From Gemmatimonadota bacterium (GTDB lineage: Bacteria; Gemmatimonadota; Gemmatimonadetes; Gemmatimonadales; GWC2-71-9), in NCBI GenBank assembly GCA_016713785.1, contig JADJOM010000001.1, positions 806,001 through 870,000 on the forward strand: a DNA stretch of 64,000 nucleotides. The letters are read 5' to 3'. The notes under the pieces were generated by a model that did no database searches, was not told the origin of the DNA, and saw nothing but the letters and a program-made list of their open reading frames with translations. A program made the translations under genes and the position numbers. Of this stretch, positions 17,468-30,577 are shown piece by piece. Each line of letters begins with the position of its first letter. Within the stretch, counting starts at the first letter, position 1.

Positions 17468-17921
17468 GGCGGGGGCCTTCGCGGGCCTCCTCGCGCTGGG
17501 AGCGCTGGCCGGGTGCGGCGGTGCGGAAGCGCCCGCCCGGGCGGCGTCCGGGCCACCCATCGACCCGGCCCAGGCGGAGGCCGAGCTGCTGGGGCGCGAC
17601 CTGGCCGACATCGTGGATCGCGTCATGGCCTACCGCAGTGCGCACCAGAACCGGCTGCCCTCGTCGTTGCGACAGGCAGGGATCGACAGCCTGGCGCCCC
17701 AGTTTGTCCGCCGGCTGGGCCGCCAGGGCGGCGAGCCGCGGGTGACGGTGGTGTTCCGGCGCACCGAAGGACGGATGCTGACGAGCTGCACCGGGACCAG
17801 CGCCGTGCTCGAGGACGCCAGCCTGCGGGGCGGCGCCTTCGAGGTCAGCTGCACCCTTGCCGCCGGTGGAACGCAGCCCTTCACGGTGCCGCCGCTCCCG
17901 CCCCCGCCCAAGCCCGAGTAG
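17448..17921 (+). CDS. Hypothetical lipoprotein
   Basis: 157 residues. The signal peptide ends with lipobox LAGC (cysteine 23). Around residues 45-75, ADIVDRVMAYRSAHQNRLPSS resembles the N-terminal helix and following loop of type II secretion pseudopilins (T2SG-like), where a helix is followed by xLP. The C-terminal part has two cysteines (SC, SC) and a proline-rich tail. No firm family. The GTG start at 17448 lies inside the desaturase gene (20-nt overlap), which implies coupling. The yggT gene starts 3 nt after its stop. Confidence 0.7.
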   Translation: MNSPWNRAGAFAGLLALGALAGCGGAEAPARAASGPPIDPAQAEAELLGRDLADIVDRVMAYRSAHQNRLPSSLRQAGIDSLAPQFVRRLGRQGGEPRVTVVFRRTEGRMLTSCTGTSAVLEDASLRGGAFEVSCTLAAGGTQPFTVPPLPPPPKPE

Positions 17922-17924
17922 GTC

Positions 17925-18515
17925 ATGAGCCTCGTCGCCGGCCTGGTCCTCGCGGCCCGGGCCCTGGTCTTCACCTCCTTCCTGGTGGCGGCGCTCGTGG
18001 CCGGCACGCACTGGGCCGTGAAGCATGGCCACCTGTCTCCCTTCGGCGCCCTGCCGCGGTTCACGCGGCGCCTGGGGCAGCCCTTCCTCCGCCCCTTCGA
18101 GCGCCGCCTCTACCGGGGTGGCGGAAATCCGGTCAACGCGCCGTATGCGTTCTTCTGGGTAGCCCTGCTGGGTGGACTGGCCCTGCTGGCGCTGGTGGAG
18201 TGGTTGATCGGCACCATCCTCTCGCTCGCGGTCTCCGCGTCGGCCGGGCCTGGCGGGCTGGTGCGCTTCGCGGTGGACGGGCTCTTCTCGGTGCTGATGC
18301 TCTCCATCTTCGTGCGGGTGGTGGCGTCGTGGTTCGCGGTCTCGCCCTACGCCAAGCCGATGCGAGTGGTGCACCTCCTGACCGACTGGCTGATCGAACC
18401 GCTCCGCAAGGTCATCCCGCCGTTCGGCATGATCGACCTGACCCCGATCGTCGCCTACTTCATGCTCTGGCTGGCGCGCGGCCTGGTCATGAGCTGGCTC
18501 TGGCGGGTGGGGTAG
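17925..18515 (+). CDS. yggT: YggT-family membrane protein
   Basis: 196 residues with about five hydrophobic helices. The C-terminal half carries the YggT signature: LFSVLMLSIFVRVVASWFAVSPYAKPMRVVHLLTDWLIEPLRKVIPP (R-V-x-x-S-W and T-x-P-x-L-x-P-x-R-x-x-x-P-x-x-G pattern) and then IDLTPIVAYFML. This family is involved in cell-envelope or division-related processes and osmotic tolerance in other bacteria; its biochemical role is not settled. It is followed by yggU (DUF167), the usual partner gene. Confidence 0.85.
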   Translation: MSLVAGLVLAARALVFTSFLVAALVAGTHWAVKHGHLSPFGALPRFTRRLGQPFLRPFERRLYRGGGNPVNAPYAFFWVALLGGLALLALVEWLIGTILSLAVSASAGPGGLVRFAVDGLFSVLMLSIFVRVVASWFAVSPYAKPMRVVHLLTDWLIEPLRKVIPPFGMIDLTPIVAYFMLWLARGLVMSWLWRVG

Positions 18516-18544
18516 CGGGGCCGCCGCCCCGCCCGGCCCACCGC

Positions 18545-18841
18545 ATGCCCCCGATCGATCCCACCCCCGCCGGCATCCGCCTGACCTGTCACGTGCAGCC
18601 GCGGGCCTCGCGCACGGAGTGTGCAGGCCGGCACGGCGATGCCCTCAAGATCCGGCTCGCGGCGCCCCCGGTGGACGGCGCGGCCAACGAGGCGCTGCTC
18701 CGCTTCCTGGCCGACCGGCTCGGCGTCAGCCGGGGGGCGGTGACCTTGCGCGCGGGGGCGAGCAGCCGGCGCAAGGTGGTCGAGGTGCAGGGGGTGGGAC
18801 CGGAAACCGCCGCGGCGCGGCTCGAGGTTGGCGATGGGTGA
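18545..18841 (+). CDS. yggU: DUF167/YggU-family protein
   Basis: 98 residues, the normal size of this small alpha/beta family. The hallmark is HVQPRASRTE near the start (P-x-A/S-x), then LKIRLAAPPVDGAANEALLRFLADRLGV, and SSRRKVVEV near the end. The function is unknown. Adjacent yggT and yggU is a widespread arrangement. The promoter for the metH leader overlaps the last codons of this gene. Confidence 0.9.
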   Translation: MPPIDPTPAGIRLTCHVQPRASRTECAGRHGDALKIRLAAPPVDGAANEALLRFLADRLGVSRGAVTLRAGASSRRKVVEVQGVGPETAAARLEVGDG

Positions 18842-18856
18842 CCGTCCGGGTAGATT
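18828..18856 (+). promoter_or_regulatory. Promoter for the SAM-II leader and metH operon
   Basis: TTGGCG (18828-18833), 17-bp spacer, TAGATT (18851-18856). Predicted transcription start is near 18863, about 13 nt before the riboswitch. The -35 lies within the end of yggU. Confidence 0.65.
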
Positions 18857-18875
18857 CCCCGACTGACATTCCAGT

Positions 18876-18927
18876 CCGTGGTGATTTGCGCCTATTGCAG
18901 CCACGTTAAACAACTGCTAAAACGGCC
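18876..18927 (+). promoter_or_regulatory. SAM-II riboswitch
   Basis: This 52-nt segment matches the SAM-II aptamer element by element. Stem P1 is CGTGG (18877-18881) with CCACG (18901-18905). The conserved loop TGATTT (18882-18887) is followed by a CC-x-TATTGCA segment (18891-18899). The 3' pseudoknot strand contains GCTAAAA (18916-18922). Pseudoknot pairs are GCAG (18897-18900) with CTGC (18914-18917), and GCC (18890-18892) with GGC (18924-18926). Spacing is within one base of the crystallised metX aptamer. It lies 39 nt before the metH start. A competing hairpin ACGGC (18922-18926)/GCCGT (18940-18944) could be the ligand-free form. Confidence 0.92.
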
Positions 18928-18966
18928 ACCCCCCGGGGAGCCGTCGAGGCCCACGGGGATTCTCTT

Positions 18967-22670
<3,704 letters not shown>

Positions 22671-22674
<4 letters not shown>

Positions 22675-24500
22675 GCACACTGCGCGAACTGATCGACGAC
22701 GGCCAGACCCATGTCTTCGACGGGGCCATGGGCACCCTGCTCTACAGCCGGGGCATCTTCCTCAACGTCTGCTACGACGAGCTGGTGCTCAAGCAGCCGG
22801 ACCTCATCCGCGACATCCACCGCGAGTACGTCCGGGCCGGCGCGGAGCTGCTGGAGACCAATACCTTCGGCGCCAACCCGGTGAAGCTGGCCCAGTACGG
22901 CCTGGCGGGGGACACCGAGCGGATCAACCAGGCCGCCGCGAGCCTGGCCCGGGACGCCGCCGGGAGCCGCGCCTCGGTGCTGGGCGCCATCGGGCCCCTC
23001 GGGGTCCGGATCGAGCCGTTCGGCGAGATGGGCGTGGCCGAGGCGCGCGACGCCTTCAGCCGCCAGGTGGACGGGCTGCTGGCGGGGGGCGTCGATGGCT
23101 TCATCATCGAGACCTTCAGCGACGTGGAGGAGGTGCGCGCCGCGTTCGAGGCCATCCGCTCCCGCTCCGACCTGCCGGTGGTGGCGCAGATGACCGTCGG
23201 CACCGACGGCAAGACCTACTACGGCACCGAGCCGGCCACCTTCGGGCCGTGGCTGGAGGCGATGGGCGCCGACGTGGTGGGGGTGAACTGCTCGGTGGGG
23301 CCGCACGGCGTGCTCGAGGTGATCGAGCAGCTGGCGCGGGTAGTGCGCGTTCCGCTGTCGGCGCAGCCCAACGCCGGCCTCCCGCGGGAGGTGGGCGACC
23401 GCAAGATCTACATGGCGAGCCCCGAGTACATGGCGGAGTACGCCCGCCGCATCGTGGAAGCGGGGGCGCGCTTCGTGGGCGGCTGCTGCGGCACCACCCC
23501 CGAGCACATCAAGGCGATGATCGGCTTCGTGAAGAGCGTGGCGCCACGGCACGTGGCCCAGTTCGCCGCGCAGCCGGCCCGGGTGGAGCCGCAGACGCCG
23601 GTGCCGCTGGCGGAGCGCTCGGCCTTCGGGGCCAAGCTCGCCCGGGGCGCGTTCATCACCACCGTGGAGATCGTGCCGCCCAAGGGGGTGGATCCGGCCC
23701 CGATGTTCGAGCAGGTGCGCGAACTCAAGGCCGCAGGCGTGGACGCGGTGAACGTCCCCGACGGGCCGCGGGCCCAGAGCCGGATGGGGGCGCTGCTCTC
23801 GGGGCTGCTGATCCAGCGCGAGATCGGCCTCGAGGCGGTGGTGCACTACGCCTGCCGCGACCGCAACCTCCTGGGCATGCTCTCCGACCTGCTCGGCGCC
23901 GCGGCCAGCGGGGTCCGCAACCTGCTGATCGTCACCGGCGACCCGCCGAAGATGGGCCCCTATCCCGATGCGACCGCCGTCTTCGACATCGACAGCATCG
24001 GCCTGGCCAACCTGGTGAGCCGGCTCAATCGCGGCCTCGACCCCGGCGGCAACGCGCTCGGGGGCACCACGCGGTTCGTGATCGGGGTCGGCGTGAATCC
24101 GGCGGCGGTGGACCAGGAACGCGAGCTCAAGCGCTTTGCGTGGAAGGTCGAGGCGGGGGCCGAATACGCCATGACCCAGCCGGTGTTCGACCTGGAGCAG
24201 CTGGACCGGTTCCTGGAGCGGGTGGCCCCGTACCAGGTCCCGATCATCGCGGGCCTCTGGCCCCTGGTATCCCTCCGGAACGCGGAGTTCCTCGCCAACG
24301 AGGTGCCCGGGGTGACGGTGCCCCCGGTGATCCTCGACCGGATGCGGGTGGCGTCCGCGCGCGGCAAGGACGCGGCGCTGGCGGAGGGGATCCTGATTGC
24401 GCGGGAGATGCTCGCGGCCATCCGCACCCGGGTGCGCGGGGTGCAGGTGGCGGCGCCGATGGGGCGGGCGAGCGTGGCGCTGCAGGTGATCGCGCCGTAG
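22671..24500 (+). CDS. Fused homocysteine S-methyltransferase / 5,10-methylenetetrahydrofolate reductase
   Basis: 609 residues with the YitJ-like fusion. Residues 1-290 form a homocysteine methyltransferase barrel (HVFDGAMGTLLYSRG; zinc cysteine in VNCSVGPHG and the pair in VGGCCGTTPEHI). Residues about 310-600 form a MetF barrel (FITTVEIVPPKG, LLIVTGDPPKMG, AMTQPVFDLEQL), which reduces methylene-THF to methyl-THF. The GTG start overlaps the metH stop by 4 nt (GTGA), so the methyl-THF producer and the methyl-THF user are translated together under the riboswitch. The methyl donor for the N-terminal half is not evident. Confidence 0.9.
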
Positions 24501-24508
24501 CGGCGCGG

Positions 24509-25207
24509 TCAGTCCGCGGCGCGCAGCCGGTAGCCGACGCCCGGTTCGGTGAGCAGCAGGCGGGGCTGCGTGGGGTCGGCCTCGAGCTTGTGGCGCAGCT
24601 GGGTGACGTACACCCGCAGGTAGTGCGTCTGGTTGATGGCGTTCATCCCCCAGACCTCCTTGAGCAGGTGCCGGTGGGTCAGCACCTTGCCCGCGTGCCG
24701 CACCAGGGTGGCCAGCAGCTTGTACTCGTTGGGCGTCAGGTGCACCTCCTCCCCGGCGCGGAACACCTGGCGCCGGGCGAGGTCCACCCGCAGCCCCCCG
24801 CCCTCGTAGACCGGCCCTTCGCCATCGGCCCCGCGCGCCGCATGCCGCAGCGCCACCCGCATCCGCGCCAGCAGCTCCTCCACCCCGAATGGCTTGGTGA
24901 GGTAGTCGTCGGCCCCGGCGTCGAGGGCCGCGACCTTGTCGCGCTCCTGGCCCCGGGCCGAGATGACGATGACCGGCGTCCGGGACCACTCCCGCAGCTG
25001 CCGCGTGACATCCAGGCCGTCGGCATCGGGGAGCCCCAGGTCGAGGAGGATGAGGTCGGGCACGCGGCTCGCCGCCTGCGCCAGCCCCTCCCGCGCCGTG
25101 GGCGCCTCGACCAGCTCATAGTCCTGGGTGCCGAGCGCGGCCCGGAGGAAGCGCCGCATCTGCGGCTCGTCCTCGATGAGGAGCACCACGGGCCGCGGGC
25201 CGTTCAC
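24509..25207 (-). CDS. kdpE: Potassium-responsive response regulator KdpE
   Basis: 232 residues, OmpR/PhoB type. A receiver domain (LLIEDEPQMRRFL; phospho-aspartate in LILLDLGLPDADG; VISARG; lysine in LTKPF) is followed by a winged helix (VHLTPNEYKLLATLVRHAGKVLTHRHLLKEVWG, with the C-terminal wing VGYRLR). It activates kdp transcription when phosphorylated by KdpD. The GTG start at 25207 overlaps the kdpD stop by 4 nt. It is the last gene of the kdp operon and is convergent with the metF fusion gene, with only 8 nt between stops and no terminator visible. Confidence 0.95.
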   Translation of the reverse strand: MNGPRPVVLLIEDEPQMRRFLRAALGTQDYELVEAPTAREGLAQAASRVPDLILLDLGLPDADGLDVTRQLREWSRTPVIVISARGQERDKVAALDAGADDYLTKPFGVEELLARMRVALRHAARGADGEGPVYEGGGLRVDLARRQVFRAGEEVHLTPNEYKLLATLVRHAGKVLTHRHLLKEVWGMNAINQTHYLRVYVTQLRHKLEADPTQPRLLLTEPGVGYRLRAAD

Positions 25208-27906
25208 GCGCCGGCCTCGGCTTCCTCGGGAATGGGCTGCGGCGCCGGCCCGGTGATCGGCAGGGTGAAGCGGAACGCCGCACCGCCTTCCGGCCGGTTC
25301 TCCGCCCACAACCGGCCGCCGTGCGCCAGGACGATGCCGCGGGAGATCGTGAGCCCGAGCCCCACTCCCTGGCCCGGCTCGGCGTCCGCGCCGCGGCGGA
25401 ACTTCTCGAAAATGAGCTCCTCCTCGCCCGCCGGGATGCCGGGCCCGCGATCCGCGATCGTGACGACCACCGCCTCCGGGAGCGCCGCCGCCGACACCTC
25501 GATCGGGGTGCCCGACGGGGTGTACTTGGTGGCGTTCTCCAGCAGGTTGATGAAGACCTGCTCCAGCAGCACCGCGTCGAGCGGCACCAGCGGGAGGTCG
25601 GCGGGCAGGTGCACCGAGACCGGGTGATCCGCCAGCCGGTCGCCCATGCGGATCAGGGCCACGCCCACGGCGTCCTCCAGGGGCTGCCATTCCTTCTGCA
25701 CCTGGAGGCTCCCGGATTCCAGCCGGATCATGTCGAGCAGGTTGCGGATGAGCCGGTTCATCCGCGCGGACTGGTCGAGGATCGACTCGAGCAACTCGGC
25801 GCGCGCGGGCGCGGCCAGGTCGTCGCCGGCGCGCCGCAGGCTGCTCGCGGCGCCGGTGATGATGCCGAGGGGGGTGCGGAGGTCGTGGGAGAGCGAGCTC
25901 AGGAGCGAGGTGCGCAGCCGCTCGGCCTCGGTCTCGAGCCGCGCCTGCTGGGCCCCGGCGACGAGCGTCACCCGCTCCAGCGCCACCGCCACTTGTCCGG
26001 CAAAGGTCTCGAGCAGGTGGCGGCGGGCGGGGTCCTGGAAGGGGGTAAGGTCATCGGCCGCGACGGCGAGCACCCCGATGACTCCCGCCCCGCCGGCCAG
26101 CGGGAGGTGGAGCGCTGCCGCGGCAGGGAGCGTGGCCGTCCCCGCGCCGGCGATCTCGCCGCGGCGGAAGACCCAGTCGGCCACGGCCAGCTCGCGATCG
26201 TCGAGCGCGGGGCGGGCCGCCACGGGGGCGAGGGCGGCGAGCCGCCCGTCGGGACCCAGTGCCACCAGCTGGGCCTCGCAGTGGAAGCTGTCGAGCAGGT
26301 GGCGCCGGGCGGTGGCGACGATCTCCTCGGCGGTGCGGACGGCGCCGAGGTCCCGGCTCAGCGCGTAGAGGGCGGCGGTGCGCTGCTCCCGCTCCCGGGC
26401 CGACTGGGCCTGCTCCCGGATGCGGAGGGTGAAGCCGCTGATCACGAGGGCCACGACCAGCATCACCAGGAAGGTCAGGACGTAGTGCAGGTCCGACACC
26501 TCGAAGGTGAAGATCGGCGGCACGAACAGGAAGTCGAACGTGGCGATGCTGAGCAGTGCCGAGAGCAGCGAGGGCCCGCGGCTGCAGCGGGAGGCCACGA
26601 CCATCGCGCCGAGCAGGTAGACCATCGCCACGTCGGTGATGCTGAGGCGGCGGAGCACCAGCCACCCGATCAGCGTGCAGGTGGCCACCACGAGCAGCGC
26701 GAAGCCGTACTCGCGGGCGGGGGCCGGGCGCGTCAGCAGGGGGCGCCGCGGGGCGGGCCGCTCCTCCCCGGCGTCCCCGGTGATGACGTAGACGTCCACG
26801 TCGCCGCTGCCCCGGACCAGGCGGTCGAGCGTGGAGCCGAACAGCTTGTCGCGCCAGGAGGGGTGCGTCGGCTTGCCCACCAGGATCCGGGTGGCGTTGT
26901 TGAGCGCGGCGAAGCCGAGCACCTCCTCCGCCACGAGGGGGCCGCTGGCGGTGGCGGTCTTGGCGCCGAACTCCTCCGCCAGCTGCATGGTCTCCACCAG
27001 CTGCGCGCGCTCCGCCTCGGTGACCCCGACCCCCGGTGTCTCCACGTGCAGGACGATCCACTCGCACCGGAGGCTCGCGGCCATCCGCCGGCCCGCCCGC
27101 ACCAGGCGCCGGCCGGCGGGGTTGGGCCCCACGCAGACCAGCAGCCGCTCCCCCGCCGGCCAGACCTCGCGGATCCCGTGTTCTTCCCGCCAGCGGCGCA
27201 TCTGGGCGTCGACCCGCTCGGCCACGCGGCGGAGCGCCAGCTCGCGCAGCGCGATCAGGTTGCCCTTCTTGAAGAACTGCTCGCGCGCCCGCACCGCCTG
27301 CTCGGGAAGGTAGACCTTGCCCTCCTCCAGGCGCCGCAGGAGGTCGTCGGGCGTGAGGTCGGCGAGCTCGATCTCGTCGGCCTGGTCGAAGACCTCGTCG
27401 GGCACGGTCTCCCGGACCACCACGCCGGTGATCTGGGCCACGACGTCGTTCAGGCTCTCGAGGTGCTGGACGTTGAGGGTGGCGTAGACGCTGATGCCGG
27501 CGGCGAGGAGGTCTTCGACGTCCTGGTACCGCCGCTCGTGGCGCGAGCCGGGCGCATTGGTGTGGGCAAGTTCGTCCACCAGGATGAGGGACGGCCGGCG
27601 GGCCAGGGCGCCGTCGAGGTCGAACTCGGTGAGGGCCACGCCGCGGTGCGTCACGCTGCGGCGCGGGAGGACCTCGAGCCCCTCGAGCAGGGCCGCGGTA
27701 TCGGTGCGGCCGTGGGTCTCCACGACGCCGACGATCACGTCCACGCCCTCGCGCCGACGGGCCCGCGCCTCCTCCAGCATGGCGAAGGTCTTCCCGACGC
27801 CGGGGTTGGCGCCGAAGAAGATCTTGAGCCGCCCCCGCGCGGCCTGCGCTTCCTCGGCGCGGATGCGGGCGAGGAGCGACTCCGGGTCCGGGCGGCTCAC
27901 GGTCAT
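25204..27906 (-). CDS. kdpD: Potassium sensor histidine kinase KdpD
   Basis: 900 residues, full KdpD layout. The N-terminal KdpD domain has Walker A GANPGVGKTF and DELAHTNAPGSRH. A universal-stress-like domain lies at about 245-370, a four-helix membrane block around 395-500 with short periplasmic loops, and a GAF-like region at about 510-640. The kinase core follows: H-box SLSHDLRTPLG, N-box INLLENATKYTP, G-boxes DRGPGIP and GVGLGLTIS. It phosphorylates KdpE in response to low K+ or turgor. It is coupled to kdpE by overlap and starts 3 nt after kdpC. Confidence 0.96.
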   Translation of the reverse strand: MTVSRPDPESLLARIRAEEAQAARGRLKIFFGANPGVGKTFAMLEEARARRREGVDVIVGVVETHGRTDTAALLEGLEVLPRRSVTHRGVALTEFDLDGALARRPSLILVDELAHTNAPGSRHERRYQDVEDLLAAGISVYATLNVQHLESLNDVVAQITGVVVRETVPDEVFDQADEIELADLTPDDLLRRLEEGKVYLPEQAVRAREQFFKKGNLIALRELALRRVAERVDAQMRRWREEHGIREVWPAGERLLVCVGPNPAGRRLVRAGRRMAASLRCEWIVLHVETPGVGVTEAERAQLVETMQLAEEFGAKTATASGPLVAEEVLGFAALNNATRILVGKPTHPSWRDKLFGSTLDRLVRGSGDVDVYVITGDAGEERPAPRRPLLTRPAPAREYGFALLVVATCTLIGWLVLRRLSITDVAMVYLLGAMVVASRCSRGPSLLSALLSIATFDFLFVPPIFTFEVSDLHYVLTFLVMLVVALVISGFTLRIREQAQSAREREQRTAALYALSRDLGAVRTAEEIVATARRHLLDSFHCEAQLVALGPDGRLAALAPVAARPALDDRELAVADWVFRRGEIAGAGTATLPAAAALHLPLAGGAGVIGVLAVAADDLTPFQDPARRHLLETFAGQVAVALERVTLVAGAQQARLETEAERLRTSLLSSLSHDLRTPLGIITGAASSLRRAGDDLAAPARAELLESILDQSARMNRLIRNLLDMIRLESGSLQVQKEWQPLEDAVGVALIRMGDRLADHPVSVHLPADLPLVPLDAVLLEQVFINLLENATKYTPSGTPIEVSAAALPEAVVVTIADRGPGIPAGEEELIFEKFRRGADAEPGQGVGLGLTISRGIVLAHGGRLWAENRPEGGAAFRFTLPITGPAPQPIPEEAEAGA

Positions 27907-27909
27907 CCC

Positions 27910-28491
27910 CTATGGTGCAGCGGTCACGCCATCGAGCGCAAGGTTGAGGCGCAGGACATGCACCCGGGGCTCGCCGAGGATGCCGAACTGGCGCCCCTCG
28001 GTGTACCGGGCCACCAGGGCCCGGACGCTGTCCACCGGCAAGCCGCGCGACCGCGCCACCCGTGCCGCCTGGAACTCCGCGGCGGCCGGCGTGATGTGGG
28101 GATCGAGCCCGCTCGCCGAGGCGGTGACCAGGTCCACCGGCACCGGCGCGAGGTTGTCGGGATCGGCGGCGCGCAGCGCCGCGATGCGGTCGGCCACCGC
28201 CTGGTGCAGCGCCGGGTTGGAGGGGCCGAGGTTGGAGCCGCTCGAGAGCGCGCCGTTGTACGGCACCGGGCCGGTGGCGCTGGGCCGGGACCAGAAGTAC
28301 TGCGGCCCGCTGAAGGGCTGGCCGATGAGCGCCGAGCCGACCACCCGGTCCCCGGCCCGGAGCTGGCTGCCCGCGGCCTGGTGGGGGAAGAGCGCCGCGC
28401 CGATCCCGGTCACCGCCACGGGGTAGAGCACGCCGGTGAGCAGGGTGAGCAGCAGCAGGGAGACGACCGCGGGACGGAGCAGGGTGCGCAT
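27910..28491 (-). CDS. kdpC: Potassium-transporting ATPase subunit KdpC
   Basis: 193 residues, normal length. It has one N-terminal membrane helix (LRPAVVSLLLLTLLTGVLYPV) and then a periplasmic domain with the family stretches GSALIGQPFSGPQYFWSRPSAT and LVTASASGLDPHITPAAAEFQ. KdpC stabilises the KdpFABC complex and assists K+ loading. It lies nine bases after kdpB and three before kdpD, all on the minus strand. Confidence 0.96.
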   Translation of the reverse strand: MRTLLRPAVVSLLLLTLLTGVLYPVAVTGIGAALFPHQAAGSQLRAGDRVVGSALIGQPFSGPQYFWSRPSATGPVPYNGALSSGSNLGPSNPALHQAVADRIAALRAADPDNLAPVPVDLVTASASGLDPHITPAAAEFQAARVARSRGLPVDSVRALVARYTEGRQFGILGEPRVHVLRLNLALDGVTAAP

Positions 28492-28500
28492 GGTCGGGCC

Positions 28501-30573
28501 TCAGACGAGGTGAAGGGCCACGAGCAGGAGGTCGATCGCCTTGATGCCGACGAAGGGCACCACCAGGCCGCCGAGCCCGTAGACCAGCAGGTTGTTGCGC
28601 AGCAGGGCCTGGGCGCCGAGCGGGCGGTAGCGCACCCCGCGCAGGGCCAGCGGCACCAGGAAGACGATGATCAGCGCGTTGAAGATCACCGCGGAGAGGA
28701 TGGCACTGGCCGGCGTGGCCAGCCCCATCACGTTGAGGGCGCCGAGCGCCGGGTAGGTGGTGGCGAACGCCGCCGGGATGATGGCGAAGTACTTGGCCAC
28801 GTCGTTGGCGATGCTGAACGTGGTGAGGGCGCCCCGGGTGATCAGCATCTGCTTCCCGGTCTCGACGATCTCGATGAGCTTGGTGGGGTTGGAGTCGAGG
28901 TCCACCATGTTCCCGGCTTCCTTCGCCGCCTGGGTGCCGCTGTTCATGGCCACCGCCACGTCGGCCTGGGCCAGGGCGGGGGCGTCGTTGGTGCCGTCCC
29001 CGGTCATGGCCACGAGCCGGCCACCGGCCTGGTGCGTCCGGATCAGCGCGAGCTTGGCCTCGGGCGTGGCCTGGGCCAGGAAGTCGTCCACCCCCGCCTC
29101 CGCGGCGATCGCCGCGGCGGTGAGCGGGTTGTCGCCGGTGATCATGATGGTGCGGATGCCCATGGCACGGAGCTCCGCGAAGCGCTCCTTGATGCCGCCC
29201 TTCACGATGTCCTTGAGCTGGATGGCGCCGAGGACCCGGGTCCGGTCGGCCACCACGAGCGGGGTGCCACCCTGCCGGGCGATGCCCTCCACGGCACCGT
29301 GCACCGCGGCCGGGAACTCCCCGCCGTTGGACCGCACCCAGGCCTCGACGGTGTCGGCGGCGCCCTTGCGCACCTGGCGCCCGTCAAGGTTCACGCCGCT
29401 CATGCGGGTCTGCGCGCTGAAGGGCACGAAGGTGGCGCCCAGGCTCGCAATGTCGCGCTCGCGCAGGCCGAACTTCTCCTTGGCGAGCACCACGATGCTG
29501 CGGCCCTCGGGGGTCTCGTCGGCCAGCGAGGAGAGCTGGGCGGCGTCGGCAAGCTCCGCCTCGGTGACGCCCGGCGCCGGGAGGAACGCCACCGCCTGCC
29601 GGTTGCCCAGGGTGATGGTGCCGGTCTTGTCGAGCAGCAGCACGTCGACGTCGCCGGCGGCCTCCACGGCGCGGCCCGAGGTCGCCACCACGTTCTTCTG
29701 GATCATCCGGTCCATGCCGGCGATGCCGATGGCGGAGAGCAGCCCGCCGATGGTGGTGGGGATGAGGCAGACCAGCAGGGCGATCAGCACGGTGATCGTC
29801 GCCGGGGCCCCCTGCCCGCTGGCCCGCACGGCGTATTCGGAGAAGGGGTGCAGCGTCACCACGGTCACCAGGAACACGATGGTGAGCGCGGCCAGCAGGA
29901 TCTCGAGCGCGATCTCGTTGGGCGTCTTCTGGCGCTGGGCGGCCTCGATCATGCCGATCATCCGGTCGAGGAACGACTCGCCCGGGTTGGCGCTCACCCG
30001 CACCACGATCCAGTCGGACAGGACCCGGGTGCCGCCGGTCACCGCGCTGCGGTCCCCGCCGCTCTCGCGGATGACCGGGGCGCTCTCGCCGGTGATCGCG
30101 CTCTCGTCCACCGAGGCCACGCCCTCGATCACCTCGCCATCGCCCGGGACCAGCGTTCCGGCGTGGACCAGGACGATGTCGCCCTTGCGGAGCGTGCTGG
30201 CGGGCACGTTGGCAAAGTCGCTCTTGACGGCCGGATCCCGGAGCTTCTTCGCGTTGACGTCGGCGCGGGCCTTGCGCAGCGTGTCCGCCTGGGCGCGGCC
30301 GCGCCCCTCCGCCATGGCCTCGGCGAAGTTGGCGAACAGCACGGTCAGCCAGAGCCAGGCCGCGATGGCCAGGATGAAGCCGGCACGCTCCGCGAGGTGA
30401 CCGGACGCCGCCAGGATGCCGAGGATGGTGGTCAGGAGGCTCCCGACCCAGACCACGAACATCACCGGGTTCCGGAGCAGGTGCAGCGGGTTGAGCTTCC
30501 GGACGCTGGCCAGGATGGCCCAGCGCGTGATGGCCGGATCGAAGAGGGGCCGCGCGGCCGCAGTCGACGACAT
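28501..30573 (-). CDS. kdpB: Potassium-transporting P-type ATPase subunit KdpB
   Basis: 690 residues. P-type ATPase that hydrolyses ATP for K+ import by KdpA. Visible are the actuator motif ITGESAPV (TGES), the phosphorylation motif DKTGTITLGN, the nucleotide-binding KGAADTVEAW, and the hinge MTGDGTNDAPALAQADVAVAMNSG. The first membrane pair is near 35-90 and the C-terminal helices near 570-690. Length and motifs are those of canonical KdpB. It lies 4 nt after kdpA. Confidence 0.97.
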   Translation of the reverse strand: MSSTAAARPLFDPAITRWAILASVRKLNPLHLLRNPVMFVVWVGSLLTTILGILAASGHLAERAGFILAIAAWLWLTVLFANFAEAMAEGRGRAQADTLRKARADVNAKKLRDPAVKSDFANVPASTLRKGDIVLVHAGTLVPGDGEVIEGVASVDESAITGESAPVIRESGGDRSAVTGGTRVLSDWIVVRVSANPGESFLDRMIGMIEAAQRQKTPNEIALEILLAALTIVFLVTVVTLHPFSEYAVRASGQGAPATITVLIALLVCLIPTTIGGLLSAIGIAGMDRMIQKNVVATSGRAVEAAGDVDVLLLDKTGTITLGNRQAVAFLPAPGVTEAELADAAQLSSLADETPEGRSIVVLAKEKFGLRERDIASLGATFVPFSAQTRMSGVNLDGRQVRKGAADTVEAWVRSNGGEFPAAVHGAVEGIARQGGTPLVVADRTRVLGAIQLKDIVKGGIKERFAELRAMGIRTIMITGDNPLTAAAIAAEAGVDDFLAQATPEAKLALIRTHQAGGRLVAMTGDGTNDAPALAQADVAVAMNSGTQAAKEAGNMVDLDSNPTKLIEIVETGKQMLITRGALTTFSIANDVAKYFAIIPAAFATTYPALGALNVMGLATPASAILSAVIFNALIIVFLVPLALRGVRYRPLGAQALLRNNLLVYGLGGLVVPFVGIKAIDLLLVALHLV

Positions 30574-30577
30574 GGAC

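Noticed and set aside
18870..18966. Cobalamin riboswitch before metH
   Set aside because: No B12-box (GCCACTG-like) core is present. The segment fits SAM-II throughout.
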